Source: an uncultured Odoribacter sp.
GTDB lineage: Bacteria; Bacteroidota; Bacteroidia; Bacteroidales; Marinifilaceae
NCBI GenBank assembly: GCA_910588375.1
Contig: CAJUQA010000007.1
Location: 1 to 64,000 of the forward strand
DNA length: 64,000 bases
Direction of reading: 5' to 3'
Of this stretch, positions 35,916-45,680 are shown in pieces (the stretch's first letter is position 1; the number at the start of each line of letters is the position of its first letter). The position numbers and the translations under genes were made by a program. The notes beneath the pieces are model-generated. The model did not search any database and was not told where the DNA came from. It was given only the letters and a program-made list of their open reading frames with translations.

Positions 35916-35950
35916 ACCCCCAAACAATAACAATCACACAAAAACAAAAA

Positions 35951-35991
35951 ACCTGCCCAAAGCTGTATGACTACACAACTTTCCGGCAGGT
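35951..35991 (-). terminator. Terminator of the 95-residue hypothetical protein gene
   Basis: ACCTGCC-AAAG / CTTT-GGCAGGT forms a stem of about 11 bp. On the minus strand it is followed by a U-rich tract just upstream of the YgjP-like gene. Confidence 0.75.
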
Positions 35992-36011
35992 CCACAATGA
36001 AAAAGAAAATA

Positions 36012-36299
36012 TCAGTCAGCTTTTACAATTTCACTCAATTTGGTGAAAGAAGCATCCACACTTCTCATCAAATCATTGGAAACAGCCTTGAAATAATTCT
36101 TAATCTCTTTTTTATCCTCCAGTCTCTTAACTCCCCGCACACGGTCAAGCAAATCATTCCGGGTAGCGATAATATCTTTCACAATCCCGCTCACTTCCTC
36201 ATTGTTCTTGCCGGAAACAATGCTATAATTAAAACAGTCCGCAATCACAGAAAAAGTCAGATAATCAATATCTTTTTTCAATCTTTTAATACTTGCCAT
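36012..36299 (-). CDS. Small conserved hypothetical helical protein
   Basis: 95 residues from ATG 36299 (the frame's first start at 36311 is an alternative). It is predicted all-helical with heptad-like spacing and high Lys/Asp/Asn content; no signal peptide, membrane segment or metal motif was found. A promoter-proximal gap and its own terminator support a real monocistronic gene. I do not recognise a family. It is probably a cytosolic protein, function unknown. Confidence 0.6.
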   Translation of the reverse strand: MASIKRLKKDIDYLTFSVIADCFNYSIVSGKNNEEVSGIVKDIIATRNDLLDRVRGVKRLEDKKEIKNYFKAVSNDLMRSVDASFTKLSEIVKAD

Positions 36300-36377
36300 A
36301 ACTCTAATCATTTAAATTTTACCAAAAGTATATAAATCCTCCCGACCGAACAAATTTTTATAGAGAAATTACCCCGT

Positions 36378-37454
36378 TTATTTTCCCGCACCGTTTTCCA
36401 ACAACAAATCCAGCACCGTCATGGCAGCCATCGCCTCCACCACCGGAACAACACGCGGCACAACACATGGGTCATGACGGCCATGAGCCTGAAAACGCAC
36501 CTCCTCACCCTCTTTCGTCACAGTTCCCTGTTCCGTCATAATAGTCGCCACCGGCTTAAAAGCCACCCGGAAATACACATCTTCCCCATTAGTCACACCT
36601 CCCTGCACACCTCCCGAACGATTGGTTGCCGTGTGTACCTGTCCTTCTTGCATCACAAAAGAATCATTATGCTGACTTCCCCGCAGGGCGGCTGACGCAA
36701 AACCGGAACCATACTCAAAACCTTTGGCGGCATTGATGCTCATCATAGCCTGCGCCAAACGGGCTTGAAAACGGTCAAAGACCGGTTCGCCCAATCCCGG
36801 CATCATCCCCCGAATCACTCCGGTCACACATCCGCCGACACTGTCACCGGCCTCTTTCATTTCCCGAATCACTCCAATCATCCGCTCCGCCACCTGTTCA
36901 TCCGGACAACGTACCGCATTCGCCTCTATCCGTGTCAAATCATAATCGGAATAGGCTCCGGTCAACACAATCTCCCCGATTTGGGAAGTATAAGCACACA
37001 CACTTATTCCATGACGCGACAAAACCTGTTTCGCTATCGCCCCACCAACCACGCGGGCAATATGCTCCCGTGCCGAAGAACGTCCACCACCCCGGTAATC
37101 CCGGACTCCATACTTTTTATACCATGTATAATCCGCATGGGAAGGCCGGAATATATCCTTCAAATGAGTATAATCCTTACTATTCTGATTCGTATTGCGT
37201 ACCAAAAAACCGATAGGCATGCCCGTCGTCATCCCCTCAAACACCCCCGACACTATTTCCACCCGGTCCGCTTCATTGCGGGAAGTTGAAATATCGGATT
37301 GTCCGGGACGTCGGCGGTCCAGTTCCCTCTGTATCATCTCCACAGTCAAAGGAATACCCGCCGGACATCCGTCCACCATCCCGCCGACAGCCTCTCCGTG
37401 CGATTCCCCGAAAGAACTCAGCCGGTACAACTTACCGAATACATTCCCTGCCAT
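36378..37454 (-). CDS. aroC: Chorismate synthase
   Basis: 358 residues from ATG 37454 (MAGNVFGKLYRLSSFGESHGE). It is the last step of the shikimate pathway, 5-enolpyruvylshikimate 3-phosphate to chorismate, using reduced FMN. Family signatures are SFGESHGEAVGGMVDGCPAG, RGGGRSSARE and GEPVFDRFQARLAQA. The open frame extends to 37586 but the added alanine/valine-rich residues are only another frame of the slyD tail. It begins 10 bases after slyD. Confidence 0.96.
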   Translation of the reverse strand: MAGNVFGKLYRLSSFGESHGEAVGGMVDGCPAGIPLTVEMIQRELDRRRPGQSDISTSRNEADRVEIVSGVFEGMTTGMPIGFLVRNTNQNSKDYTHLKDIFRPSHADYTWYKKYGVRDYRGGGRSSAREHIARVVGGAIAKQVLSRHGISVCAYTSQIGEIVLTGAYSDYDLTRIEANAVRCPDEQVAERMIGVIREMKEAGDSVGGCVTGVIRGMMPGLGEPVFDRFQARLAQAMMSINAAKGFEYGSGFASAALRGSQHNDSFVMQEGQVHTATNRSGGVQGGVTNGEDVYFRVAFKPVATIMTEQGTVTKEGEEVRFQAHGRHDPCVVPRVVPVVEAMAAMTVLDLLLENGAGK

Positions 37455-37464
37455 AGCCGGACTT

Positions 37465-38016
37465 TTAATGACAGCCGCCGCAACCGCAACTATCCTCGTG
37501 CGAACCGCAGCCGCCTTCTGAGCCACAACCGCTGCAGCCGCCGCATTTATGCGAATGAAGCGCTTCCAGTTCCTCGTCGGTAGCATCTCTCACTTCCAAC
37601 ACTTCTCCCTTAAAATAAAGGTCTTTCCCTGCCAACTGGTGATTAAAATCAATTCTGACCTCTTCCTCGCCGATAGAAAGGATTTTCCCCTGCAAATGCC
37701 GTCCCATACTGTCCATCATCGGCAGCACATTCCCCACCTTCATATCATCGGCCTCCACCTCCTTGAATATATCCTTAGGCAAATCCACAATCATCTCCTC
37801 ATTCACCTCCCCGTAAGCATTGGCAGCCGGAATCTTGAAATCGAACGTATCCCCTACCTTCTTGTTCAACAGATTCATTTCAAAATACTCCAGCGTCTGG
37901 CCCTGTCCGCAGATAAACTCCAAAGGCCGTTCCCTGTCTGCCGTCTCCAACACACTTCCGTCCGGTTCCGTCTTCAACTCATAACTTACCGCTACCGCTT
38001 TATTTTTTGTAATCAT
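37465..38016 (-). CDS. slyD: SlyD-type FKBP peptidyl-prolyl isomerase with Cys/His metal tail
   Basis: 183 residues. The FKBP domain with the flap/IF insert (about 1-145) has LLNKKVGDTFDFKIPAANAYGE, GNVLPMMD and VRIDFNHQLAGKDLYFKGEVLEV. The final 30 residues (from HSHKCGG) contain seven Cys and four His within a glycine-rich stretch, a metal-binding tail as in SlyD proteins that deliver nickel. Prolyl isomerase/chaperone activity is expected; tail metal preference is not readable. It is operonic with aroC. Confidence 0.9.
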   Translation of the reverse strand: MITKNKAVAVSYELKTEPDGSVLETADRERPLEFICGQGQTLEYFEMNLLNKKVGDTFDFKIPAANAYGEVNEEMIVDLPKDIFKEVEADDMKVGNVLPMMDSMGRHLQGKILSIGEEEVRIDFNHQLAGKDLYFKGEVLEVRDATDEELEALHSHKCGGCSGCGSEGGCGSHEDSCGCGGCH

Positions 38017-38176
38017 CGTTTTATTAATTTAAATATTAAAAATCAGATTTCATGCCCCTTTTCGGGACGTTGACAAAAATAGGACAATTCTCCCGCTCTT
38101 CCAAAAAAAATCCGGGAATCTGCCCGCCTTTTACAAAAAAATGGTACTTTCGCACTAATTTACACTCGATGAGAAA

Positions 38177-39754
38177 ATGCGTCATTACGAATATATCATT
38201 GCAGGTAGCGGATTAGCCGGATTATATACGGCCTACCATGCTGCCGCATACGGTAAAGTTGCTTTGTTGACAAAATGCGGAATCACGGAAAGCAACTCCT
38301 ATTTTGCCCAAGGCGGGATTGCCGCAGTCACAGACGAAAACGACGCCCCCGCACTCCATTTTGAAGACACGATTATTGCAGGCAGAGGGCTGTGCGACTA
38401 TCCCGCCGTCGACATCTTAGTGAACGAAGGACCGCAACGCATACAGGAACTTATCAATGAAGGCATGCACTTCGACATGGAGGACGGCAGCCTCGCCCTC
38501 GGACTGGAAGGCGGACACCATAAAAAAAGAATCCTGCATGCCGGCGGAGATGCCACCGGAAGAATGGTGACCAGCTTCATGATTAGCAAAGTCATCAACC
38601 ACCCGAACATCGACATCTACGAAAACCACTCCGTCATCGGTCTGCTGAAAGCGGAAGGACGCTGTTGCGGCGTACGTTCGTGGAACCTGACCAGCGAAAA
38701 AGAAGAACTTTTCATCGGTACCAACACCTTCCTCACCTTGGGAGGCACATCGGCCATCTATAAACGGACAACCAATCCCCACACCACCATCGGTGACGGT
38801 TTGGCTCTGGCTTACAATGCCGGCTGTGAAATCGCCGATATGGAATTCATACAATTTCACCCCTCCGCCATCTACACGGACTCGGAAGAAGCCTTCCTAA
38901 TCAGCGAAGCCGTCCGGGGAGAAGGCGCCCACCTGATAAACCAGAACGGCGAACGCTTCATGCCCGCCATTCATGAGCTGGCGGAACTGGCACCCCGCGA
39001 CATCGTCGCCCAATCCATCTACCGCCAACTGATACAACACAACCAGGATTTCGTCTGGCTGTCACTCAAACATATCGATCCGCAAATCGTCCGGCACCGC
39101 TTCCCGAACATCTATGAGAAATGCCGGGAATTGGGCATCGACATGTGCAACCGTATTCCCGTTGCCCCTGCGGCTCACTATACCGTCGGCGGTGTCCGCA
39201 CCGACCTTAACGGTCAAACCAATATTCCCAACCTCTTCATCTGCGGAGAACTGGCATCTTCCGGCATCATGGGAGCCAACCGCCTTGCATCCAACTCCTT
39301 AATTGAATGCCTGGTATTTGGGAAACGAGCCATTGAATCCTCCCGCCGCAACACGCCCGTGGAAAACCTGCCGGACTTCAAAATCCTCTATCACTGCAAT
39401 CCCGGACGCGATGAAGCCTATATCCGTCTGAAAAAAGAGATTGCCACACTGATGAGCCTCCATGCAGGCATCATCCGCAACGAAAAAGGATTGGAAGAAG
39501 GACTGCGGAAATTAGACGTTTTGGAAAAACAACTTCCGGACGACACTTACGAATACTACACTCTAATCAGCCGCAACCTGATAGAAGTAGCCCGTCTGAT
39601 TATCCGTTCCGCCTTACACCGCAAGGAAAGCCGCGGAGGCCATTACCGGGAAGATCATCCCGAAGCAAACGACGCTTTTCTCCACCACATCGTACAGCAA
39701 AAAGGGAAACCCCTCCGCACCATTCCGATAAACACTGAAAAAAACAAAAACTAA
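38177..39754 (+). CDS. nadB: L-aspartate oxidase
   Basis: 525 residues. It is an FAD enzyme oxidising L-aspartate to iminoaspartate, the first step of de novo NAD synthesis; in anaerobes fumarate is the usual electron acceptor. The dinucleotide-binding fold YIIAGSGLAGLYTAYHAA opens the protein; SYFAQGGIAAV, HFEDTIIAGRGLCD and VAPAAHYTVGGVRTDLNG follow, with a succinate-dehydrogenase-like C-terminal helical domain. It starts the nad cluster, 3 bases before nadC. Confidence 0.95.
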   Translation: MRHYEYIIAGSGLAGLYTAYHAAAYGKVALLTKCGITESNSYFAQGGIAAVTDENDAPALHFEDTIIAGRGLCDYPAVDILVNEGPQRIQELINEGMHFDMEDGSLALGLEGGHHKKRILHAGGDATGRMVTSFMISKVINHPNIDIYENHSVIGLLKAEGRCCGVRSWNLTSEKEELFIGTNTFLTLGGTSAIYKRTTNPHTTIGDGLALAYNAGCEIADMEFIQFHPSAIYTDSEEAFLISEAVRGEGAHLINQNGERFMPAIHELAELAPRDIVAQSIYRQLIQHNQDFVWLSLKHIDPQIVRHRFPNIYEKCRELGIDMCNRIPVAPAAHYTVGGVRTDLNGQTNIPNLFICGELASSGIMGANRLASNSLIECLVFGKRAIESSRRNTPVENLPDFKILYHCNPGRDEAYIRLKKEIATLMSLHAGIIRNEKGLEEGLRKLDVLEKQLPDDTYEYYTLISRNLIEVARLIIRSALHRKESRGGHYREDHPEANDAFLHHIVQQKGKPLRTIPINTEKNKN

Positions 39755-39757
39755 GAT

Positions 39758-40597
39758 ATGCAATACGACGAACTAATCGACAAACTGATAGACCTCGCTA
39801 TCGAAGAAGATATAGCCACGGGAGACGTTACGACCGACTCCATCATACCCGCTCACTCCCAGGCAGTAGCAGAAATGAAAATGAAAGCCGACGGCGTAAT
39901 TTCCGGACTGGACATCGCCCGGCGGGTATACGAACGCTTTGAAAAAGGTATAGTTTGGGAGGCAAAAGTAAAAGACGGAGACACCGTGAAAAAAGGCGAC
40001 ATCATCCTCCGCATAGAAGCCAGCTACCGCTGCCTGTTATTAGGAGAACGGCTTTCGCTGAACATCCTCCAGCGCATGTCGGGAATCGCCACCGAAACCG
40101 CCAAATACGTTAAAGAACTGGCCGGTACGCACACTCAATTGCTCGACACCCGCAAAACGGCACCCGGATTAAGAGTACTCGACAAACTGGCTGTCAAACA
40201 AGGAGGCGGCACCAACCACCGGATGGGCTTGTATGACATGGTCATGATTAAAGACAACCATATAAAAGTGGCGGGCAACATCACCAACGCCGTAGAAGCC
40301 GTTCGCAAAAACATCCCTGCCGGAATCAAAATCGAAGTGGAAACCACCAACTTGAACGAAGTTCGGGAAGCCTTGGCCGCTCAAGCCGACATCATCATGC
40401 TTGACAACATGAACAATCAAGACATGGCCGAAGCTGTTAAAATCATCGACGGAAAAGCCAAAACCGAAGCCTCCGGAAACATGAGTATTCCCCGCCTGAA
40501 AGAAGTGGCGGCCACCGGCGTGGACTACATCAGTGTAGGAGCACTGACCCATTCGGTAACGGCTCTTGACATCAGCATGAACATCAAAACCAACTAA
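39758..40597 (+). CDS. nadC: Nicotinate-nucleotide pyrophosphorylase (quinolinate PRTase)
   Basis: 279 residues. It makes nicotinate mononucleotide from quinolinate and PRPP with loss of CO2. The motifs are EEDIATGDVTTDSIIP, LLLGERLSLNILQRMSGIATETAKYV, DTRKTAPGLRVLDKLAVKQGGGTNHRMGLYD and TGVDYISVGALTHSVTALDISM. Cytosolic; immediately downstream of nadB and 21 bases before the sulfatase. Confidence 0.95.
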   Translation: MQYDELIDKLIDLAIEEDIATGDVTTDSIIPAHSQAVAEMKMKADGVISGLDIARRVYERFEKGIVWEAKVKDGDTVKKGDIILRIEASYRCLLLGERLSLNILQRMSGIATETAKYVKELAGTHTQLLDTRKTAPGLRVLDKLAVKQGGGTNHRMGLYDMVMIKDNHIKVAGNITNAVEAVRKNIPAGIKIEVETTNLNEVREALAAQADIIMLDNMNNQDMAEAVKIIDGKAKTEASGNMSIPRLKEVAATGVDYISVGALTHSVTALDISMNIKTN

Positions 40598-40618
40598 AAA
40601 AATTATCGAAGCTACCTC

Positions 40619-42166
40619 ATGAAAGGAAAACAGTACGGCATTCTCTCCCTGGCGTTGTCTTCCTGCTTGATAACCCAAGCCGGAAACAAAGAAAAAAACG
40701 CCGGTAAGCCGAACGTCATTTTCATTTATGCCGATGACTTGGGATACGGGGATTTGGAATGTTACGGCGCAAAAAACATCCGGACACCAAACGTCAATAG
40801 GTTAGCCAATCACGGCATTCGCTTCACCAACGGACATGCAACGGCAGCCACCAGTACCCCGTCCCGTTATTCCGTATTGACAGGGGAATATGCCTGGCGC
40901 AAACCCGGTACGGATGTTGCCGCAGGCAATGCAGGCATGATAATCAATCCCGCCCAATACACCATGGCCGACATGTTCAAAAGTGCAGGCTATACCACCG
41001 GCGCATTTGGGAAATGGCACTTGGGACTGGGAGACAAAACCGCACAGCAAGATTGGAACGCACCACTCCCCACCGCACTGGGCGATTTGGGTTTCGACTA
41101 CTCCTACATCATGGCAGCCACTGCCGACCGTGTTCCCTGCGTATTCATCGAAAACGGCCAGGTTGCCAACTACGACCCCTCCGCCCCGATTGAAGTCAGC
41201 TACATAAAAAACTTCCCCGGCGAACCGACGGGAAAAGACAATCCGGAACTGTTATACAACCTGAAACCGAGCCACGGACATGACCAGTCCATCGTGAACG
41301 GCATCAGCCGCATCGGCTACATGAAAGGAGGAGGCAAAGCCCTGTGGAAAGACGAAAACATAGCGGATTCCATCACCGTGCATGCCATCGACTTTATCAA
41401 ACGGCATAAAGACGAACCCTTTTTCATGTACTTCGCCACCAACGACGTACACGTTCCCCGCTTCCCGCACGAACGCTTCCGGAACAAAAACAAAATGGGA
41501 TTGCGCGGCGATGCCATCGCCCAATTCGACTGGAGCGTCGGACAATTGCTGCAAACCCTGGATGAACTGGGGCTAACCCGCAACACCCTCATCATTCTAT
41601 CCAGCGACAACGGCCCTGTCGTTGATGATGGATATGACGACCGGGCGGAAGAACTGTTGAACGGACACACCCCGACAGGCAACCTGCGCGGAGGAAAATA
41701 CAGTGCCTTTGAAGGAGGCACGCGCATTCCCGTTATTGTCCACTGGCCGGAAATCATTCAAAAACCCGCCGTATCGGATGCTTTGATTTTACAAATAGAT
41801 TGGCTGGCGTCCTTCGCCTCCTTAGTAAATGCACGTATGCCCAAAGGAAGCGCGCCCGACAGCTACAACCGTCTGGCCACCCTCTTGGGACAAGACCATA
41901 CCGACCGGCCGTGGGTCATAGAACAAGCCGCCAACCATACACTTTCCGTACGCACCAAAAACTGGAAATACATCGAAGGAAGCGAAGGAGCACCCATGAT
42001 TACCTGGGGACCGAAAATCGAAACGGGATATTTGGGTACACCGCAACTCTATGACATGCAACAAATCGGCGAACAGGAAAACGTAGCGGCGAAATATCCG
42101 GAAAAAGTCTTTGAACTGGAACAAATCCTGAGAAAAGTGCGAAACAAAACCCTCAAAATAAAATAA
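40619..42166 (+). CDS. Ser-type family S1 sulfatase (arylsulfatase-like), secreted
   Basis: 515 residues. A signal peptide or possible lipobox occupies 1-22 (LSSC16). Alkaline-phosphatase-fold sulfatase: metal ligands begin with ADDLGYGD (38-45). The modification motif is Ser79-Thr-Pro-Ser-Arg83 in TSTPSRYSVLTG, so the nucleophile is serine rather than cysteine, a type matured by the radical-SAM enzyme anSME to formylglycine. SSDNGPVVDDGY supplies the later metal/substrate site. It probably removes sulfate from host or dietary glycans or sterols in the periplasm. It is inserted between nadC and nadA, an unusual location. Confidence 0.9.
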   Translation: MKGKQYGILSLALSSCLITQAGNKEKNAGKPNVIFIYADDLGYGDLECYGAKNIRTPNVNRLANHGIRFTNGHATAATSTPSRYSVLTGEYAWRKPGTDVAAGNAGMIINPAQYTMADMFKSAGYTTGAFGKWHLGLGDKTAQQDWNAPLPTALGDLGFDYSYIMAATADRVPCVFIENGQVANYDPSAPIEVSYIKNFPGEPTGKDNPELLYNLKPSHGHDQSIVNGISRIGYMKGGGKALWKDENIADSITVHAIDFIKRHKDEPFFMYFATNDVHVPRFPHERFRNKNKMGLRGDAIAQFDWSVGQLLQTLDELGLTRNTLIILSSDNGPVVDDGYDDRAEELLNGHTPTGNLRGGKYSAFEGGTRIPVIVHWPEIIQKPAVSDALILQIDWLASFASLVNARMPKGSAPDSYNRLATLLGQDHTDRPWVIEQAANHTLSVRTKNWKYIEGSEGAPMITWGPKIETGYLGTPQLYDMQQIGEQENVAAKYPEKVFELEQILRKVRNKTLKIK

Positions 42167-42195
42167 GACCTTTTTCACCTTCCGGCTTTCTTTCG

Positions 42196-42203
42196 TATCT
42201 TTG
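42196..42203 (+). promoter_or_regulatory. -7 element for nadA
   Basis: TATCTTTG matches TAnnTTTG exactly, 20 bases upstream of the nadA ATG and after the sulfatase stop. nadA therefore may be transcribed independently of nadBC-sulfatase. The -33 box is a weak T-rich tract. Confidence 0.55.
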
Positions 42204-42223
42204 GCAACCAAAACGACAATGCA

Positions 42224-43150
42224 ATGACAAACCAGGAAATCAGCGATAAAATCAACCGGCTCAAAAAAGAGAAAAACGCCATCATATTGGCCCACTACTA
42301 CACCCGTCCGGAAGTACAGGATGTAGCCGACTATTTGGGCGACTCATTGGGACTCTCGCAAGAAGCCGGAAAAACCGACGCGGACATCATCGTATTCTGC
42401 GGGGTGCATTTCATGGCTGAAACCGCCTCCATCATCTCGCCTAATAAAAAGGTACTCATTCCCGCATTAGGTGCCGGCTGTTCCCTGGCGGAAAGCATTA
42501 CGGGCTATGAACTCCGCGAATGGAAAAAAGCCAATCCCGACGGAATCATTGTCAGCTACGTCAACACCACAGCGGAAGTAAAAGCATGGACCGACATCTG
42601 CTGCACCTCCGCCAATGCCCTGCAAGTCGTTGAAAGTCTCCCGGAAGACAAAAAAATCCTGTTCGTTCCCGACAAAAACTTGGGAGCCTGGATACAACGC
42701 AAAACGGGACGGCAGATGGAACTGTGGAACGGCGACTGTTGCGTCCACGAACGCATCACAACCGCCATGATATTAGAAAAAAGCCGGATGTATCCCAACG
42801 CGGACATACTGATACACCCCGAATCCAATTGCTCACACGACGATGCCATACTCAACCTTCCGCAGGCATTCCTCTACTCCACCGCCGGCATGATTAAACA
42901 CGTAGCGGCTTCCGCTAAAAAACAATTCATCATTGCCACTGAAATACAAACCATACACAAACTCCAGCAAGACAATCCGGACAAGGAATTTATCCCCATA
43001 CACCCCACTACCGTATGCGGACAAATGAAAAAAGTAACCCTGGAAAGTGTTTTGGCGGCTTTGGAAAAAGAACAATACGAAGTGAAAGTACCCGAAGAAA
43101 TCAGGCAAAAAGCCTGGATTCCCATTGAAAGAATGCTGCAAATACGATAA
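42224..43150 (+). CDS. nadA: Quinolinate synthase
   Basis: 308 residues. It condenses iminoaspartate with dihydroxyacetone phosphate to quinolinate, using a [4Fe-4S] cluster. The domain triad is visible: AHYYTRPEVQDVADYLGDS, FCGVHFMAETA, and cysteine positions Cys86 (GAGCSLAE), Cys172/173 (GDCCVHE) and Cys265 (TTVCGQMKK), which match the spacing of the three cluster ligands in known NadA. Oxygen-sensitive; fits an anaerobe. It follows the sulfatase and its own -7 element. Confidence 0.95.
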   Translation: MTNQEISDKINRLKKEKNAIILAHYYTRPEVQDVADYLGDSLGLSQEAGKTDADIIVFCGVHFMAETASIISPNKKVLIPALGAGCSLAESITGYELREWKKANPDGIIVSYVNTTAEVKAWTDICCTSANALQVVESLPEDKKILFVPDKNLGAWIQRKTGRQMELWNGDCCVHERITTAMILEKSRMYPNADILIHPESNCSHDDAILNLPQAFLYSTAGMIKHVAASAKKQFIIATEIQTIHKLQQDNPDKEFIPIHPTTVCGQMKKVTLESVLAALEKEQYEVKVPEEIRQKAWIPIERMLQIR

Positions 43151-43182
43151 ACTGAAATAAAAACCTGTTAATTCGTAAACAA

Positions 43183-45630
43183 ATGAATATATCTTTAAAC
43201 TGGCTGAATGACTATCTGAAAACCGACCTTTCGGTCGAAGAAATCTGTAAAATACTGACAAGCATCGGCTTGGAAGTCGGTGGATATGAAAAATTCGAAT
43301 CCGTCAAAGGAGGACTCAAAGGTCTCGTAATCGGTGAAGTGAAAACCTGTGAACCTCATCCGGACTCCGACCACCTTCACCTTACTACGGTGGACCTGGG
43401 AGACGGACGTCTCACTCCTATCGTATGCGGAGCTCCCAACGTAGCTGCCGGCCAGAAAGTTGTAGTTGCCACCATTGGCACCGTACTTTATGACGGAGAC
43501 AAAGAATTTGTCATTAAAAAATCCAAAATACGCGGACAGGAATCCGAAGGCATGATATGTGCCGAAGACGAAATCGGTATCGGAACAGACCACGCAGGCA
43601 TCATCGTACTGCCTTCGGAAGTCAAAGCAGGTACCCCTGCCTCTGAATACTACAACATCACCTCCGACTACGTCATCGAAATAGACATCACCCCCAACCG
43701 GGTTGACGGTGCATCCCACTTGGGTGTGGCAAGGGACTTGGCCGCCTATCTGAAACAAAACGGCAATATCAACTATACCCTGCCCTCCGTGGAACACTAC
43801 AAAGCCGACTCAACCGACGCATCCATCTCCATCGAAGTGAAACGTCCGGAAGCCTGTATCCGCTACGCAGGAGTCTGCATCGAAGGTGTCACCGTGAAAG
43901 AATCGCCCGAATGGCTCCGCAACCGGCTGAAAGCCATCGGCCTCAACCCCATAAACAATGTAGTGGACATCAGCAACTACATTCTGTTTGAACTGGGACA
44001 ACCCTTACACACCTTTGACAAAGACAAAATAAAAGGCGACAAAGTCATTCTCCGCAGTTTCCCTACCGGAACGAAATTCGTCACCTTGGACGGCGTTGAA
44101 CGGGAACTCAACGAAAACGACCTGATGGTCTGCAACGAAGAAGCCCCCATGTGTATTGCGGGAGTATTCGGCGGAATTGAAAGCGGCATCACCGGAAATA
44201 CGAAAAACGTATTCCTGGAAAGCGCCTGCTTCGACCCCGTATTCGTACGCAAAACAGCCCGCCGCCACGGCCTGAACACCGATGCTTCTTTCCGTTTTGA
44301 ACGGGGAACAGACCCCAACATCGTCATCTATGCTCTGAAAAGAGCTGCCTTGTTAATCAAAGAACTGGCCGGAGGTAAAATCACCTCCGACATCATTGAC
44401 ATCTATCCGACACCGGTCAACGACTTTGAAGTGGAAGTAAAATACGACCATATCGACCGCCTTATCGGGAAATCCATCGGAAAAGAAAAAATCAAAAAAA
44501 TCCTTTCCGCTCTGGAAATAAAAATCGTAAAGGAAAGCGAAACAACACTGTTACTGCATGTTCCGCCCTACCGCGTGGACGTACGCCGCGAAGCCGATGT
44601 TATTGAAGACATCTTGCGTATATACGGATTCAACAACATCGAAGTACCCGCCAAAGTCAATTCCACACTGAGTTATTCCGAAAAACCGGATGACTACCGG
44701 TTGAAAAACGTTATTGCCGACCTTCTGACCGGCAACGGCTTCAACGAGATTATGAACAACTCACTCACCAAAGCCTCCTACTTTGAAGGTTTGGAAACTT
44801 ACAGCCCGGAAAACACCGTCATGTTGTACAACCCGCTCAGTACCGACCTCAACGCCATGCGCCAAAGCCTGCTGTTCGGAGGACTGGAAACCATTGCCTA
44901 CAACATCAACCGGAAAAACAACAGTCTAAAATTATACGAATTCGGAAAAGCCTACACCTTCCATCAAAAAGAAGGGGAAGACCATCTGAAACAATACAGG
45001 GAAGAAAACCACCTGGCACTCTTCCTTACAGGCAACAAAACTGCGGCATCCTGGAACACCAAAGAAGCCCGCAGCGACTTCTTCACCCTGAAAGCCTACG
45101 CAGAACTGGTACTCACCCGCTTAGGTTTTAAAACTGATGCCTTGAACATAGAAGAAAACACACAGGACATCTTACGGGAAGGACTGACTTACACTCAAAA
45201 CGGCAAACACCTGCTCACCATCGGAACGGTAAGCCGGAAACTGCTGAAAAACTTCGACATCGACCAGGAAGTATATTATGCCGATTTCTCTTGGGAAAAC
45301 CTGCTGAAAGCCCTCAAAAACCATACGACGACTTTCACCCCGCTACCCAAATATCCTTCCGTAAAACGGGACTTGGCGCTGTTACTGGATAAAAAAATCT
45401 CCTTCAAAGAAGTAAAGGAACTCGCCTTGAGAACGGAAAAAACATTGTTGAAAGCCGTCACCTTATTCGACGTTTACGAAGGTGAAAAATTAGGCTCCGG
45501 CAAAAAATCCTACGCTGTCAGCTTCACCCTCCAGGACGACGAAAAAACCTTGACGGACAAACAAATCGACAAAATCATGAACAAACTCATCGGTAGCTAC
45601 AAACACCAATTAGGCGCCGAAATCCGGTAA
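43183..45630 (+). CDS. pheT: Phenylalanyl-tRNA synthetase beta subunit
   Basis: 815 residues, the usual size. The tRNA-binding EMAP-like domain (about 40-150) begins with KGLVIGEVKTCEPHPDSDHL. B3/B4 editing domains follow (about 200-400), then the B5 domain and the catalytic-like core (KIKKILSALEI, RREADVIEDILRIYGFNNI, MNNSLTKASYF), and a C-terminal anticodon-binding FDX-ACB domain (FTPLPKYPSVKRDLALLLD ... SGKKSYAVSFTLQDDEKTLTD). pheS is not adjacent in this window. It ends before the terminator at 45651. Confidence 0.96.
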   Translation: MNISLNWLNDYLKTDLSVEEICKILTSIGLEVGGYEKFESVKGGLKGLVIGEVKTCEPHPDSDHLHLTTVDLGDGRLTPIVCGAPNVAAGQKVVVATIGTVLYDGDKEFVIKKSKIRGQESEGMICAEDEIGIGTDHAGIIVLPSEVKAGTPASEYYNITSDYVIEIDITPNRVDGASHLGVARDLAAYLKQNGNINYTLPSVEHYKADSTDASISIEVKRPEACIRYAGVCIEGVTVKESPEWLRNRLKAIGLNPINNVVDISNYILFELGQPLHTFDKDKIKGDKVILRSFPTGTKFVTLDGVERELNENDLMVCNEEAPMCIAGVFGGIESGITGNTKNVFLESACFDPVFVRKTARRHGLNTDASFRFERGTDPNIVIYALKRAALLIKELAGGKITSDIIDIYPTPVNDFEVEVKYDHIDRLIGKSIGKEKIKKILSALEIKIVKESETTLLLHVPPYRVDVRREADVIEDILRIYGFNNIEVPAKVNSTLSYSEKPDDYRLKNVIADLLTGNGFNEIMNNSLTKASYFEGLETYSPENTVMLYNPLSTDLNAMRQSLLFGGLETIAYNINRKNNSLKLYEFGKAYTFHQKEGEDHLKQYREENHLALFLTGNKTAASWNTKEARSDFFTLKAYAELVLTRLGFKTDALNIEENTQDILREGLTYTQNGKHLLTIGTVSRKLLKNFDIDQEVYYADFSWENLLKALKNHTTTFTPLPKYPSVKRDLALLLDKKISFKEVKELALRTEKTLLKAVTLFDVYEGEKLGSGKKSYAVSFTLQDDEKTLTDKQIDKIMNKLIGSYKHQLGAEIR

Positions 45631-45650
45631 CAAACCGCCAAACATAAACA

Positions 45651-45675
45651 AATGGGCACCTCACCGGTGCCCATT
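45651..45675. terminator. Bidirectional terminator between pheT and the HU/HTH gene
   Basis: A 9- to 10-bp perfect stem ATGGGCACC / GGTGCCCAT with a 5-base loop lies between convergent genes, with T-rich tracts on both strands. Confidence 0.85.
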
Positions 45676-45680
45676 ATTTT

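Noticed and set aside
37455..37586. N-terminal extension of chorismate synthase rich in Ala and Val
   Set aside because: It reads through the slyD tail in another frame; the family start is at 37454.
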